From Sphingomonas sp. (GTDB taxonomy: Bacteria > Pseudomonadota > Alphaproteobacteria > Sphingomonadales > Sphingomonadaceae), in assembly GCA_025936675.1 (NCBI GenBank), contig JAICSX010000010.1, forward strand, positions 1-64,000: DNA of 64,000 bases, in the 5' to 3' direction. Positions 43,208 to 52,108 of the stretch are shown in pieces; positions within the stretch are counted from its first letter, which is position 1; the number at the start of each line of letters is the position of its first letter. A model generated the notes under the pieces. The model was given only the letters and a program-made list of their open reading frames with translations, was not told the origin of the DNA and searched no databases. A program made the position numbers and the translations under genes.

Positions 43208-44518
43208 TTGCCCACCGAACGCGACATCGCGGCCGACAGCTCCCATCAACGCGCCCCGCGCCCATCACCGACCAAGATCGGCAACCGCAAGCTCAGCGCC
43301 CAGACCTTGATGCTCGGGTACGGGTTTGATCCGGAGCTTAGCGAAGGTTCACTGAAGCCGCCGATCTTCCTCACCTCGACCTTCGTTTTCGAGAACGCCG
43401 CGGCGGGTAAGCGCTTCTTCGAGGGCGTGACCGGCAAGCGACCGGGCGGTGCCGAGGGGCTCATCTATTCACGCTTCAACGGCCCCAACCAGGAAATCCT
43501 CGAAGACCGCCTCGCGGTGTGGGAGGACGCCGACGACGCGCTTGCCTTCTCGAGCGGCATGTCGGCAATTGCCACGCTCCTCCTGACCTTCGTTCGACCG
43601 GGCGACTGCGTCGTCCATTCGGGCCCGCTTTATGCCGCGACCGAGACTCTGATCGCGAAGATTCTCGGCCAGTTCGGTGTCTCCTGGGTCGATTTCCCGT
43701 CGGGCGCGACGCGCGAGGAGATAGACGCCGCGATCGAGAAAGGCATGGAAAAGGGCCGCGTCAGCCTCGTCTATCTCGAAAGCCCCGCAAACCCGACCAA
43801 TCAGCTCGTGGATGTCGAAGCGGTTCGCGCGGCCGTCGATGCAGCTTTCCAGGCCGACCAGCGCCCGCCGATCGCCATCGACAATACGTTCTTGGGACCG
43901 CTCTGGGCTAAGCCGCTCAGCAACGGCGCAGACCTGTCGGTCTACAGCCTCACCAAATATGTCGGCGGCCATAGCGACCTCGTCGCCGGTGGGTTGGTGG
44001 GCGACAGGGAGCTGATCAACCGCGTCCGGATGATGCGCAATACGATTGGCACTATTTGCGACCCGAACACCGCGTGGATGCTTCTTCGAAGCCTCGAGAC
44101 GCTCGAGCTTCGAATGAGCCGCGCCGGCGAGAATGCGGCGAAGGTCTGCGATTTCCTCAAGAGCCACCCAAAGGTCGAGAAGATCGGCTACTTGGGTTTC
44201 CTCGAGGAGGGCTCGCGTCAGGCCGACATCTTCAAGCGTCATTGCAGCGGCGCGGGCTCGACCTTCTCGCTTTACCTCAAGGGCGGCGAGAAGGAGGCAT
44301 TCGCCTTCCTCGATGCGTTGCAGATCGCCAATCTCGCGGTCAGCCTCGGCGGCACCGAGACGCTCGCCAGCGCCCCTGCGGCCATGACTCACCTGTCGGT
44401 GCCCGACGAGCGCAAGAAGCAGCTCGACATCACGCCGAACCTGGTGCGGATCTCGATCGGCTGCGAAGACGCCGACGACTTGATCGCGGACTTCGCGAAC
44501 GCTCTTCAGGCGGTCTAG
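43208..44518 (+). CDS. Cys/Met metabolism PLP-dependent enzyme (cystathionine gamma-synthase / methionine gamma-lyase family)
   Basis: 436 residues. PLP-binding blocks: YSRFNGPNQEILEDRLAVWE, SSGMSAIATLLL, YLESPANPTNQLVDVE, the Asp in IAIDNTFLGPL and the PLP lysine in YSLTKYVGGHSDLVAGG. The C-terminus SLGGTETLASAPAAMTHLS is also conserved. It may act as O-acyl-homoserine sulfhydrylase, cystathionine gamma-synthase or methionine gamma-lyase; these cannot be split by eye. The start is TTG 43208, strongly supported by AAAGGAG (43194-43200) 7 bases upstream. It ends 9 bases from the convergent RND gene. Confidence 0.88.
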   Translation: MPTERDIAADSSHQRAPRPSPTKIGNRKLSAQTLMLGYGFDPELSEGSLKPPIFLTSTFVFENAAAGKRFFEGVTGKRPGGAEGLIYSRFNGPNQEILEDRLAVWEDADDALAFSSGMSAIATLLLTFVRPGDCVVHSGPLYAATETLIAKILGQFGVSWVDFPSGATREEIDAAIEKGMEKGRVSLVYLESPANPTNQLVDVEAVRAAVDAAFQADQRPPIAIDNTFLGPLWAKPLSNGADLSVYSLTKYVGGHSDLVAGGLVGDRELINRVRMMRNTIGTICDPNTAWMLLRSLETLELRMSRAGENAAKVCDFLKSHPKVEKIGYLGFLEEGSRQADIFKRHCSGAGSTFSLYLKGGEKEAFAFLDALQIANLAVSLGGTETLASAPAAMTHLSVPDERKKQLDITPNLVRISIGCEDADDLIADFANALQAV

Positions 44519-44527
44519 AGCCTCCGG

Positions 44528-47500
44528 CTATTCAGCCGGGACGGGGTGCGCAATTGCCTGCTCGTCGCTGCCCACGACCCGTTTGAGGAAAGCAGCAAGC
44601 CGAGTCTCGAAAGAGATCGCGATCGAGAAATAGGACGGCACCAGCAGCAGCGTCAGCACGGTCGAGAAGATCAGGCCGCCGATCACGGTGATGCCCATCG
44701 GTGCGCGCCAGCTGTTGTCGCCGCTGATCGAAATGGCGGTGGGAAGCATGCCGGCGACCATCGCCACGGTCGTCATGACGATCGGCTGGGCGCGCTTGTG
44801 GCCAGCCTCCCAGATTGCGGCATTCTTGGCCATTCCGTGGTTCATCATCTCGACGGCGAAATCGACCAGCAGGATCGAGTTCTTGGCGACGATGCCGAAC
44901 AGCATCAGGATTCCGATCAGCACGAATAGCGAGACGGGCTGACCCGCGATGTGCAACGCAACCGCGGCTCCAAGGGGCGCGAGGATCAGCGAACCCATGT
45001 TCACGAACGGCGCGAGGAACCGGCGGTAGAGCAGCACCAGCACCGCGAAGACGAGCAGGACGCCGGCAATCAGCGCGACCGCGAAGTTGAACAGGAGCTC
45101 GGACTGCCACTTCTGGTTGCCGAGGTTCATCTTCTCGACGCCGTGGGGCAGGTTCTTGACCGTCGGCAAAGCGTTGATTCGGGTCCAGACGTCGCCTTCG
45201 ACGACGCCGGGTGCGAGATCGGCGCCAATCGAAAGGCGGCGCAGCTGGTTCGACCGCTGGATCGTGGTCGGAGCAGCGCCGAAGCCGATGTCGGCGACCG
45301 ACTTTAAAGGCACCGAGCCGCCACTGGACGTCGGCACCGGCAAATTCTCGAGCGTTGAGAGATCGCGGCGCGCATTCTCCGACAGCGACACCTGGATCGG
45401 CACCTGACGGTCGGACAGCGAGAACTTCGCGCTGTTTTGCTCGATGTCGCCGAGCGTCGCGATGCGAATTGTCTGGCTGAGCGCTGCCGTCGTCACGCCG
45501 AGGTCGGCGGCGAGATCGAGCCGCGGCTTCATCGTGATTTCGGGTTGGACGAGGTTGCTCCCGACCCGCGGCGCCCTGAGGCCCGGGATGGTTTCCATCT
45601 CCTTGGCGATCTGATTTGCGACGGCCGTAAGCTGGGCCGGATCCTCACCGCCGAGGTAAAGCATGATGTCGCGCGAATCCGCGTCCGGTCCGCCATTCTG
45701 GCTCTGGAAGCTCACGCGTGCGTCGGCGATGGCGGCAAGCGTGGGTGAAAGGTTGCGCTCGAACTCGGAGCTCTTCAGCTTACGATCCTTCTTGAGGACG
45801 ATGTTGACGTGGCCTTCGCCGACATTGATGCGCTCGAACACGCGATCGACATTCGGATCCTTGCTGATGATCGCTGCGGTCTCGTCGACGATCTTTTCGG
45901 TCGTTTTCAGCGTCGCGCCGGGCGGCATGGTGATGTTGGCGCGCGAATAATCGCTGTTCTCCGGCGGGAAGAAGGACACCGATAAGGTCCCGAAGAGGAT
46001 GATGCTGAGCAGCATGGTCCCCGCACCCGCGCCGACCATCACCAGCCGGTGGTCCTGCATCCGCGCGTTCCAGCGAGCCGAGGCGATCGCATGCCATTCT
46101 GCAAAGGAATGGCTTCCGATAAGCGGGACGACAATGCCGATAAGCTTTGCCGCGCCATAGCCGACTCCGCCGCCGATCAGCACTGCCAGGACGAAGGTGA
46201 TTGCGCCGTTCCAGCCGAGCTTGCCGAGGCCCATCATCGCGGCGCCGGTCCCGCCGATGAAGGCGGCAACCATCAGCAGAACGAGGAGCCCGAGGATTCC
46301 GTAATAGCCGAACCTGCGCGGCGTCTTCGGCAGCTTCTCCAGCAAGGCATGTGCCTTGGTGGTATCCAGGCTCCAGTTGAGCACCTTCAGGTAGAGGTCC
46401 ATCCACTTCCACGCCGCGTGCGGCTGCTTGCCGTGCGAGCGCAGGAAGTAGGCGGAAATCAGCGGCGTGATCATCCGCGCGACGAACAGGCTCATCAGCA
46501 CCGACAGCACGACGGTGAAGCCGAACGCCTTGAAATACTGGCCCGCGATGCCCGGCATCAGAGCGACAGGGAAGAACACCGCGACGATCGCCATCGTCGT
46601 CGCCAGCACCGCGAGACCGATCTCGTCGGCCGCGTCGAGCGCCGCCTGATAGGCGGATTTACCCATGCGCATGTGGCGGACGATGTTCTCGATCTCGACG
46701 ATCGCGTCGTCGACCAAGACGCCAGAGACCAGACCCATCGCCATGGTCGACATGAAGTTGAGCGTGATCCCCATCATGCTCATCAGCCAGAATGACGGGA
46801 TCGCTGACAGCGGGATGGCAACTGCGGAAATGAGCGTCGCCCGAATGTCGCGAAGGAAAAGAAGGACGACGAGCACCGCGAGGACCGCGCCCTCGATCAG
46901 CCCCTCCATCGCCGATCGGTACTGCGCCTTGGTATATTCGACATTGGTGAAGACCTCGGAGAAGTGGATTCGCGGGTCTTCCTTTTCGAGCTTGTGAAGC
47001 TCGGCCCACATCGACTGGTAGGCGGTGACCTCCGACGATCCCTTCGCTCGCTGAATCATGAAGGTCACGACCTGGTGGCCGTTCATCTTGGCGAGCGAGC
47101 GCTGCTCGCTATTGCTGTCCTTGACCTCGCCCAAGTCGCCGAGCTTCACGAACCGACCGCCGGGGAGCGCGACCTGGGTTTGCGCTAGCTGATATGCCGT
47201 GTTGGCATTGCCGATGACGCGAACGCCTTGCTCGGAGCCGGCGATCTCGGCGCGTCCTCCGGCGCCGTTCATGTTGCTTTGGCGGAGCTGCTGGTTGACC
47301 TCGGCTGCGGTGATTCCCTGCGCCTGCAGCGCAGACGGATCGAGGATCACTCTTATCCTGCGGTCGACCCCGCCGACGCGCTGGACGCCGGCGATTCCGG
47401 GGAGGCCGAGCAGGCGCTTGGCGATTGTGTCGTCAATGTACCAGCTCAACTGCTCGAGCGTCATGTCGGTCGTGGTCGCGCCGACGTAGGAGATCGGCTC

Positions 47501-47914
47501 ATTCTCGGCATCGACACGCGTGACCTGCGGTTCGAGGATTCCGTCGGGGAGGGTCCCGCGTATCTGCGCGATCGCGTTGCGGACGTCGTTGACGGCGCGG
47601 TCCGGCGGGGTTCCGAGCTGGAACTGCACGAAGGTGTTGCTGCTGCCTTCGGTAACCGTGCTGCTCATCTCGTCGACGCCGTTGACCCCGCGGATGGCAG
47701 CCTCGACCCGCTGCGTGATCTGCGTTTCCATCTCGTTCGGCGCGGCGCCTGGCTGGACGACCTCTACGTCGGCCGCGGGGAAATCGATGTCCGGCGCGTT
47801 GTTTACCTGCATTCGGGCGAAGGCAATCAGCCCGGCGAGCATCAGCGCGACGAACAGGACGATCGGGAAGACCGGGTTCCGGATCGACCAAGACGAGATA
47901 TTCCGGAAGTTCAT
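44528..47914 (-). CDS. RND-family efflux permease with extra central membrane segment
   Basis: Proton-driven inner-membrane pump of the HAE/AcrB type; 1128 residues. The start [20 protein letters not shown] and [17 protein letters not shown] are typical, the proton-relay Asp pair is in [19 protein letters not shown] (402-403) and its partner Lys in [13 protein letters not shown]. The protein is longer than AcrB because about 110 residues between TM6 and TM7 carry two additional hydrophobic stretches (roughly 536-556 and 571-598). No membrane-fusion (HlyD-type) or outer-membrane partner is encoded nearby. ATG 47914 is chosen by family start. A promoter with an overlapping inverted repeat lies at 48003-48033. 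Confidence 0.92.
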   Translation of the reverse strand: MNFRNISSWSIRNPVFPIVLFVALMLAGLIAFARMQVNNAPDIDFPAADVEVVQPGAAPNEMETQITQRVEAAIRGVNGVDEMSSTVTEGSSNTFVQFQLGTPPDRAVNDVRNAIAQIRGTLPDGILEPQVTRVDAENEPISYVGATTTDMTLEQLSWYIDDTIAKRLLGLPGIAGVQRVGGVDRRIRVILDPSALQAQGITAAEVNQQLRQSNMNGAGGRAEIAGSEQGVRVIGNANTAYQLAQTQVALPGGRFVKLGDLGEVKDSNSEQRSLAKMNGHQVVTFMIQRAKGSSEVTAYQSMWAELHKLEKEDPRIHFSEVFTNVEYTKAQYRSAMEGLIEGAVLAVLVVLLFLRDIRATLISAVAIPLSAIPSFWLMSMMGITLNFMSTMAMGLVSGVLVDDAIVEIENIVRHMRMGKSAYQAALDAADEIGLAVLATTMAIVAVFFPVALMPGIAGQYFKAFGFTVVLSVLMSLFVARMITPLISAYFLRSHGKQPHAAWKWMDLYLKVLNWSLDTTKAHALLEKLPKTPRRFGYYGILGLLVLLMVAAFIGGTGAAMMGLGKLGWNGAITFVLAVLIGGGVGYGAAKLIGIVVPLIGSHSFAEWHAIASARWNARMQDHRLVMVGAGAGTMLLSIILFGTLSVSFFPPENSDYSRANITMPPGATLKTTEKIVDETAAIISKDPNVDRVFERINVGEGHVNIVLKKDRKLKSSEFERNLSPTLAAIADARVSFQSQNGGPDADSRDIMLYLGGEDPAQLTAVANQIAKEMETIPGLRAPRVGSNLVQPEITMKPRLDLAADLGVTTAALSQTIRIATLGDIEQNSAKFSLSDRQVPIQVSLSENARRDLSTLENLPVPTSSGGSVPLKSVADIGFGAAPTTIQRSNQLRRLSIGADLAPGVVEGDVWTRINALPTVKNLPHGVEKMNLGNQKWQSELLFNFAVALIAGVLLVFAVLVLLYRRFLAPFVNMGSLILAPLGAAVALHIAGQPVSLFVLIGILMLFGIVAKNSILLVDFAVEMMNHGMAKNAAIWEAGHKRAQPIVMTTVAMVAGMLPTAISISGDNSWRAPMGITVIGGLIFSTVLTLLLVPSYFSIAISFETRLAAFLKRVVGSDEQAIAHPVPAE

Positions 47915-48002
47915 GCGTACTTCCCCGTTGCCCGTGGTGACAAAGTCGGCGGCCCAGCCCTCAGGCGAGCTTAGCCTCCCGCGCCACCATGATTGTGTGC
48001 GA

Positions 48003-48026
48003 AGTGTATCACACATGTAACTCACT
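48003..48026. promoter_or_regulatory. Imperfect inverted repeat, candidate TetR/MarR-type operator
   Basis: A 24-base imperfect palindrome whose outer arms are AGTG and CACT; the two 12-base halves match at 8 positions. It contains ACATGT at its centre-right and lies across the spacer and -10 box of the RND promoter, where a repressor would block transcription. Confidence 0.4.
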
Positions 48027-48033
48027 CAGTCAA
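48005..48033 (-). promoter_or_regulatory. Promoter of the RND efflux gene
   Basis: On the minus strand TTGACT (48033-48028), a 17-base spacer and GATACA (48010-48005). The start codon is about 90 bases downstream. The -35 box is near consensus. Confidence 0.5.
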
Positions 48034-48250
48034 GCTGAGCGGGACGCGCTTCCGCAGCTCGACCAAAGGTTATTGCGTCGCCGAGCCAAGATGCAGCGGC
48101 GGCTCTATCAGCGATGCGCGAAGAGGGAATCCCTGTTCGACCTAGGGCGGCTTATTGTCGACAGCCCACCCTGCTTCTTCGACAAGCGGGGCTTCTGAAG
48201 TGGGGTCGACGGAGCTTGTGACAGGCAATGTCAGATCCTAGCTTTGGCCA

Positions 48251-49039
48251 ATGTCCCAGACCATAGCCTCGAACCGGCAAGGGCCTGTGCTTCGCCTCAC
48301 GCTTCGGAACCCGCCCGCGAACGCCCTTTCGATCGAGGTCATGGAGTCGCTCGTTGCCGAGCTCGATGCGGATCGCGACGACGCGGCGACCCGCGTCATC
48401 GTCATCGCGGCGTCTGGCAAGCTCTTCTCGGCCGGGCACGATCTCAAGGAAATGACCGCGCACCGAAGCGATGCCGACCGCGGCCGCGCCTTCTTCGAGC
48501 GCACTTTCGCGCTCTGCTCTCGCCTGATGCAGTCGATTGTCGAGCACCCGAAGCCGGTGATTGCCGAGGTCGACGGGATCGCGACCGCGGCGGGTTGCCA
48601 ACTCGTCGCCTCGTGCGACCTCGCGGTCGCTTCAGACCGGTCGAGGTTCGGCGTGAACGGAATCGACGTCGGCCTGTTCTGCTCGACTCCGTCAGTCGCT
48701 CTAACCCGCAACATCAGCCGCAAGCGCACGATGGAAATGCTGCTGACGGGCGAGATGATCGATGCGGCGACGGCTCTCGAGTTCGGATTGGTAAATCGCG
48801 TCGTCTCGTCGGAAATATTGACGGATGCGGTCAACGAGCTCGCTTCCAGGATCGCCGCGAAATCGCCGCTCGCGTTGAAGCTCGGGAAGAGAGCAGTTCG
48901 CGAGCAGGCAGCGTGCGGCCTGCTGGAGGCGTATGAATGCGCCTCCCGAGAGATGGTCGAGAACATGCTCGCAACCGATGCGGAGGAGGGTATCAGCGCG
49001 TTCTTCGAAAAGCGCGAGCCGAACTGGAGCGGAGAGTGA
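48251..49039 (+). CDS. Enoyl-CoA hydratase/isomerase family protein (crotonase fold)
   Basis: 262 residues. The oxyanion-hole segments are FSAGHDLKEMTAHR near residue 60 and VDGIATAAGCQLVASCDLAVAS near 110, in a crotonase fold, with SPLALKLGKRAV in the C-terminal helices. The AAGCQLVASCDLAVAS pattern and overall length resemble the ECHDC3 subgroup. The usual catalytic Glu pair is not evident in the second half (GVNGIDVGLFCSTPSVAL), so the reaction may not be a simple hydration. It is divergent from the RND gene and followed by a stand-alone small gene. Confidence 0.88.
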   Translation: MSQTIASNRQGPVLRLTLRNPPANALSIEVMESLVAELDADRDDAATRVIVIAASGKLFSAGHDLKEMTAHRSDADRGRAFFERTFALCSRLMQSIVEHPKPVIAEVDGIATAAGCQLVASCDLAVASDRSRFGVNGIDVGLFCSTPSVALTRNISRKRTMEMLLTGEMIDAATALEFGLVNRVVSSEILTDAVNELASRIAAKSPLALKLGKRAVREQAACGLLEAYECASREMVENMLATDAEEGISAFFEKREPNWSGE

Positions 49040-49059
49040 GGTTCGACACCTTGCCTGGT

Positions 49060-49071
49060 GTATTGCAATAC
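49060..49071. promoter_or_regulatory. Perfect 12-base palindrome GTATTGCAATAC
   Basis: A fully symmetric GTATTGCAATAC, flanked by GTGT and later ACAC, in the gap between the hydratase stop and the small membrane protein at 49153. Symmetric TTGCAA sites are typical of MarR- or GntR-type regulators. No regulator gene is adjacent. Confidence 0.35.
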
Positions 49072-49152
49072 TAAGACACTTGTGAGAAACTGGGCGACTG
49101 TCGTTCGAGTAAGCTCCAGGTTCACCGTTCCTCACGCTGAGAGGAGTTTGAC

Positions 49153-49446
49153 GTGCAACATGGCGTGGTCGAGGTAGTGGCCTACCAGGAGACGCTGCTC
49201 ATCATGGCGGTGTTCGGTCTTGTCATCCTCGCGATGGTCTGGCTCGGGTTCCGCCGGTGGCTGCAATCGAAAGAGAGAGCGAACCGGCTGCTAGCTGACC
49301 AAAGGGCGGAAACGGCGGCAGACTATCGTGCTCTGATCGAGCGGGTCGAAGCGCGCTTGAACGCGCTCGAGCACATTAAGGACAGCAGCAAAGCTCCCGC
49401 CCAGATGGAAGAGAACCGTTCAAACCCGCCGATCGGCCAATCATAG
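49153..49446 (+). CDS. Small membrane-anchored coiled-coil protein (97 aa)
   Basis: One N-terminal membrane helix (TLLIMAVFGLVILAMVWLGF), then a basic stop-transfer segment (RRWLQSKERANRLL) and a charged helix likely to form a coiled coil (RALIERVEARLNALEHIKD), ending in a Pro/Asn-rich tail. The layout resembles PspB-like or DUF-type membrane regulators, but sequence does not prove it. GTG 49153 follows AGGAG 8 bases upstream. It is monocistronic; the next gene is convergent with a 4-base gap. Confidence 0.7.
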   Translation: MQHGVVEVVAYQETLLIMAVFGLVILAMVWLGFRRWLQSKERANRLLADQRAETAADYRALIERVEARLNALEHIKDSSKAPAQMEENRSNPPIGQS

Positions 49447-49450
49447 CCGT

Positions 49451-50122
49451 TCAGCCCCAGTCCTCGATTGCCCAGCCGCGCTCCTCCGCCACCCGCCGAA
49501 GCTTGCCGTGCGGGTTGACCGCGACCGGCTCGTCGGCCCATTCGAAGGCCGGCCGGTCCGACACGTGGTCGGAATAGAAGCGCACATGCCCGTGCACGCC
49601 CTTCAGCCCTGACTTCTCGACCCAGTCAGCGATCATCCGCATCTTCGCTTCGCCATAGGCATTCTCGCCGGCGATCTTCGCGTGCACACGCTGGTCGAGA
49701 CCGATCACCGAACCGGTGCCGATCACGTCGTCGAAGCCGAGCCGCTCGGCGATCGCGTCGGCGTAGAGCCGGTACGACGCCGTCGCGAGCACCAGCCGTC
49801 GGCCCTCGGCTTTGTCGCGAGCAATTGCCTCCAGCGCGCCCGGCCTGATGTTCGATGCGACCTGCTTGTCTGCAAAGCTTGCCACCAGCGGCTGCAGGTC
49901 GTTCGGGTGGATCTTGCCTCCGAGCAGCAGGCGATGGTTGATCTCCTTGAGCCTGGCGCGATCGATCAGCCGCGCAACGTAAGCGAGCATCGACAGCAGC
50001 ACGATCGGCAGGAAGAGTAGTCGCCAGGGCGCACGTTTGATCGCGCAATGGAGCAGGAAGGGCGTGTAAGTGGCGTCCTTCGTCACCGTCCGATCCATGT
50101 CGTAGACCGCGAGACCGTTCAT
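49451..50122 (-). CDS. HAD-superfamily phosphatase (PSP/PgpC-like) of a lipid-headgroup trio
   Basis: 223 residues. HAD motif I is YDMDRTVTKDATYTPFL (nucleophile Asp plus Asp+2), motif II VLATASYRLYADA near 120, the motif III lysine in YGEAKMRMIADW, and motif IV FYSDHVSDRPAFEWAD. A hydrophobic segment in the cap region (LLFLPIVLLSMLAYVARL) suggests membrane association, as in PgpC-type lipid phosphatases. ATG 50122 overlaps the nucleotidyltransferase stop (ATGA); upstream in-frame sequence is the antisense of that gene's end. It probably dephosphorylates the product of the CDP-alcohol transferase; this is inference from context. Confidence 0.82.
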   Translation of the reverse strand: MNGLAVYDMDRTVTKDATYTPFLLHCAIKRAPWRLLFLPIVLLSMLAYVARLIDRARLKEINHRLLLGGKIHPNDLQPLVASFADKQVASNIRPGALEAIARDKAEGRRLVLATASYRLYADAIAERLGFDDVIGTGSVIGLDQRVHAKIAGENAYGEAKMRMIADWVEKSGLKGVHGHVRFYSDHVSDRPAFEWADEPVAVNPHGKLRRVAEERGWAIEDWG

Positions 50123-50883
50123 GCGCGGCCGGCCAGTATGTCTTGCACCAGCTCGTGGTCGGACGGCTTGTCGATATCGACTCCCGCAAGCGGATTGGAC
50201 AGCACAACCGGTCTGATGGTGAGTTTCAGCTTCCGCCCGGCGATCGACAGCACATTGTCGATGCTGAGCAGCCGGAGCGCCGTCCCAGCGAGGAGAAGAG
50301 GCCCGAGAGTCGAAACCAGCCGCCAGCCCTTCTTGCGATCCTGCTCGACCGAGCGCCAAAGCTCGATTGCCGGACGTACCTTGGGCGATGAGAGCACGAA
50401 CAGGTTCGCGCCGGTATAGGCACCACCGCGGAATTTCAGCCAGGTCCGTCGGGTTTTCGGGAGGCGGCGGAGCAATTTGCCTTGCTCGACGACCCCGACT
50501 GCGATGTCGGCGCCCGCAGCGTGCCGCGCGAACTCGTCGACCATTTCGCCGTCGAGCAGCGCGTGATCGGCGGTGGTGACGAGAAGTGGCCAGGCCGTTT
50601 CAGGGTCGCCGCACATGTCCAGCATCGTCTGCGCGATCGTCGTCCCGGATGTTCCGAACCGAACGCGCGGGTTTTTCGGGATCACCCCGGCGATGCGATC
50701 CGGCGCCTGCGACAGTACGATGACGTCGCCGATGCGCTTGCTAGACACGAGCGCTCGGACGGGGCGGCGGACCATCGGTTCTCCGCCGACCGCGACCAGC
50801 GCCTTCATGTCCGTTCCGAACTGGTGGGCAAAGTCATCGCGCCCCGGACGAGAGCCGGCGAGGACGACCGCCGTATATTTCAC
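50119..50883 (-). CDS. MobA-like NTP transferase of a lipid-headgroup trio
   Basis: 254 residues, nucleotidyltransferase fold. The N-terminal motif is YTAVVLAGSRPGRDDFAHQF, then KALVAVGGEPMVRRPVRALV, and LLVTTADHALLDGEMVDEF as the metal-binding DxD-like part. It should join a nucleotide to a phosphorylated alcohol or sugar. GTG 50883 overlaps the CDP-alcohol transferase stop (GTGA), and its own stop overlaps the phosphatase start, so all three are translated as one block. The pairing with a CDP-alcohol transferase recalls the IPCT/DIPPS pair that makes and uses CDP-inositol. Confidence 0.8.
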   Translation of the reverse strand: MKYTAVVLAGSRPGRDDFAHQFGTDMKALVAVGGEPMVRRPVRALVSSKRIGDVIVLSQAPDRIAGVIPKNPRVRFGTSGTTIAQTMLDMCGDPETAWPLLVTTADHALLDGEMVDEFARHAAGADIAVGVVEQGKLLRRLPKTRRTWLKFRGGAYTGANLFVLSSPKVRPAIELWRSVEQDRKKGWRLVSTLGPLLLAGTALRLLSIDNVLSIAGRKLKLTIRPVVLSNPLAGVDIDKPSDHELVQDILAGRA

Positions 50884-52001
50884 GCGTCCAGCCAAGAATT
50901 GACCTGCTGGCCTCGTGCCTTCAGCTCGGTCATCTGCGCGAGGCGGACCGCGTGGAAGATCAGGCTGATCAACGTCCACCAGGCGACCAGCTCCAGCCCT
51001 ACGTCGGGTCGGCGGAAGAGAAGGCTCGCGACGAGAATCACCATGTTCGGATTTCGCCGCGCGGTAATTAGCCGGAACTTGCTGTCGAGCGGCCGCCAGA
51101 CGTGGATTTCCATGCCATCGAAGCGCTTGATCGAAATGCCCTCGATCGCCCGCTGCGCGACATAGCCGCCGACGATCACCGAAAGGACCATGGTGGTGGT
51201 GAACGGCGTCAGCGGCGTTCCATAGGCACGGAGCCCATGCTCCCATGCCCACCACCAGAATGGCGGATGGATGAGGTCGATGCCGTGGTCGAACAAATTC
51301 CCCCATTTGGACGACGCGCCGGTGCACCGTGCGAGCTTCCCGTCGACCGTATCGAGCACCATGAAGATGAAGCCGGAGAGGACGCCGGGCCAGTAATCGC
51401 CGCGCCAGAAGAGGACGAAGGCGAGGGCGCAGAGGATCGCCCCGATCAGGGTGATGAAGTTCGGTGAGAGGCCGGCGCGCGCGGCCCAACGCGCGAGATA
51501 GAAGGCCGGCTTTCGCCACAGGTATAGCGTCAGCGCGTCCGTTACGCCCTTGTAGGCAGCGTCATAGGCGGCGCGTTCGACGGACTCCGGGTTGGAATGG
51601 TCGAGTATCATAGCGAACGGCCGCTCGCGCTTGCGGAGGATTTGGTTGGTGAGTTCGGCGGTAGTTGAATCGAGTTTTTCGTAACCTGCCGGCACGACAT
51701 CATGGTCTAGATCTCTCGCCGCACTGACGGGATCGCCGTCGGCAGGCACGTGGATCATAATCGGCCAATCGCCAGCAGTGAGAGCGGTCGCTGGTCGAAG
51801 CTTCATCTCCTTCAGCCATGCGGGGTCCCACGCATATTCCATGCTTGCCAGCAAAGCCGCCCGTCCCGGCTGGACCTCGTCAGCGCATTCGAGCCCGGCA
51901 TTGGCCGCCAGCCGGCATGCCCGCTCCCGCGCACCCATGCCGAAGGGCCGCGCAGGATTGTCGCCGATGGGCACGAACAGGAGGGGCGCGTCGCTCGCCA
52001 T
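50880..52001 (-). CDS. CDP-alcohol phosphatidyltransferase-family protein with N-terminal nucleotidyltransferase-like region
   Basis: About 373 residues. The N-terminal roughly 140 residues (LLFVPIGDNPARPFGMGAR ... ERPFAMILDHSNPE) look like a degenerate nucleotidyltransferase. The C-terminal half is a multi-helix membrane domain carrying the complete family motif, read as DTVDGKLAR then eight residues, G, FDHGID near residue 215-240. It should condense a CDP-activated compound with an alcohol to make a phospholipid or a diester such as an inositol lipid. ATG 52001 is used; ATG 52013 is possible. First gene of the trio, divergent from the mlaE operon (about 107-base gap). Confidence 0.85.
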   Translation of the reverse strand: MASDAPLLFVPIGDNPARPFGMGARERACRLAANAGLECADEVQPGRAALLASMEYAWDPAWLKEMKLRPATALTAGDWPIMIHVPADGDPVSAARDLDHDVVPAGYEKLDSTTAELTNQILRKRERPFAMILDHSNPESVERAAYDAAYKGVTDALTLYLWRKPAFYLARWAARAGLSPNFITLIGAILCALAFVLFWRGDYWPGVLSGFIFMVLDTVDGKLARCTGASSKWGNLFDHGIDLIHPPFWWWAWEHGLRAYGTPLTPFTTTMVLSVIVGGYVAQRAIEGISIKRFDGMEIHVWRPLDSKFRLITARRNPNMVILVASLLFRRPDVGLELVAWWTLISLIFHAVRLAQMTELKARGQQVNSWLDA

Positions 52002-52108
52002 TGGTGAGCGCATAAAGGCGGCGGACTCGGCAGAAAAGAGCCGTAACGATCCCGCGCCAGCCGCACCGCTTGCCGAGAGCAGCCATTTCGCGCACTAATC
52101 CGCGCCGC

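Larger units (their letters stand above)
47915..48250. other. Divergent intergenic region between RND pump and enoyl-CoA hydratase
   Basis: About 336 bases. It holds the RND promoter and an inverted repeat (48003-48033) and presumably the hydratase promoter on the other strand. A 69-codon plus-strand frame at 47989-48198 has no ribosome site, no hydrophobic or domain pattern, and covers the promoter, so it is not called. No repressor gene is found here. Confidence 0.5.

Noticed and set aside
47989..48198. 69-codon plus-strand open frame beside the RND gene
   Set aside because: No ribosome site or recognisable fold, and it covers the RND promoter and operator-like repeat.
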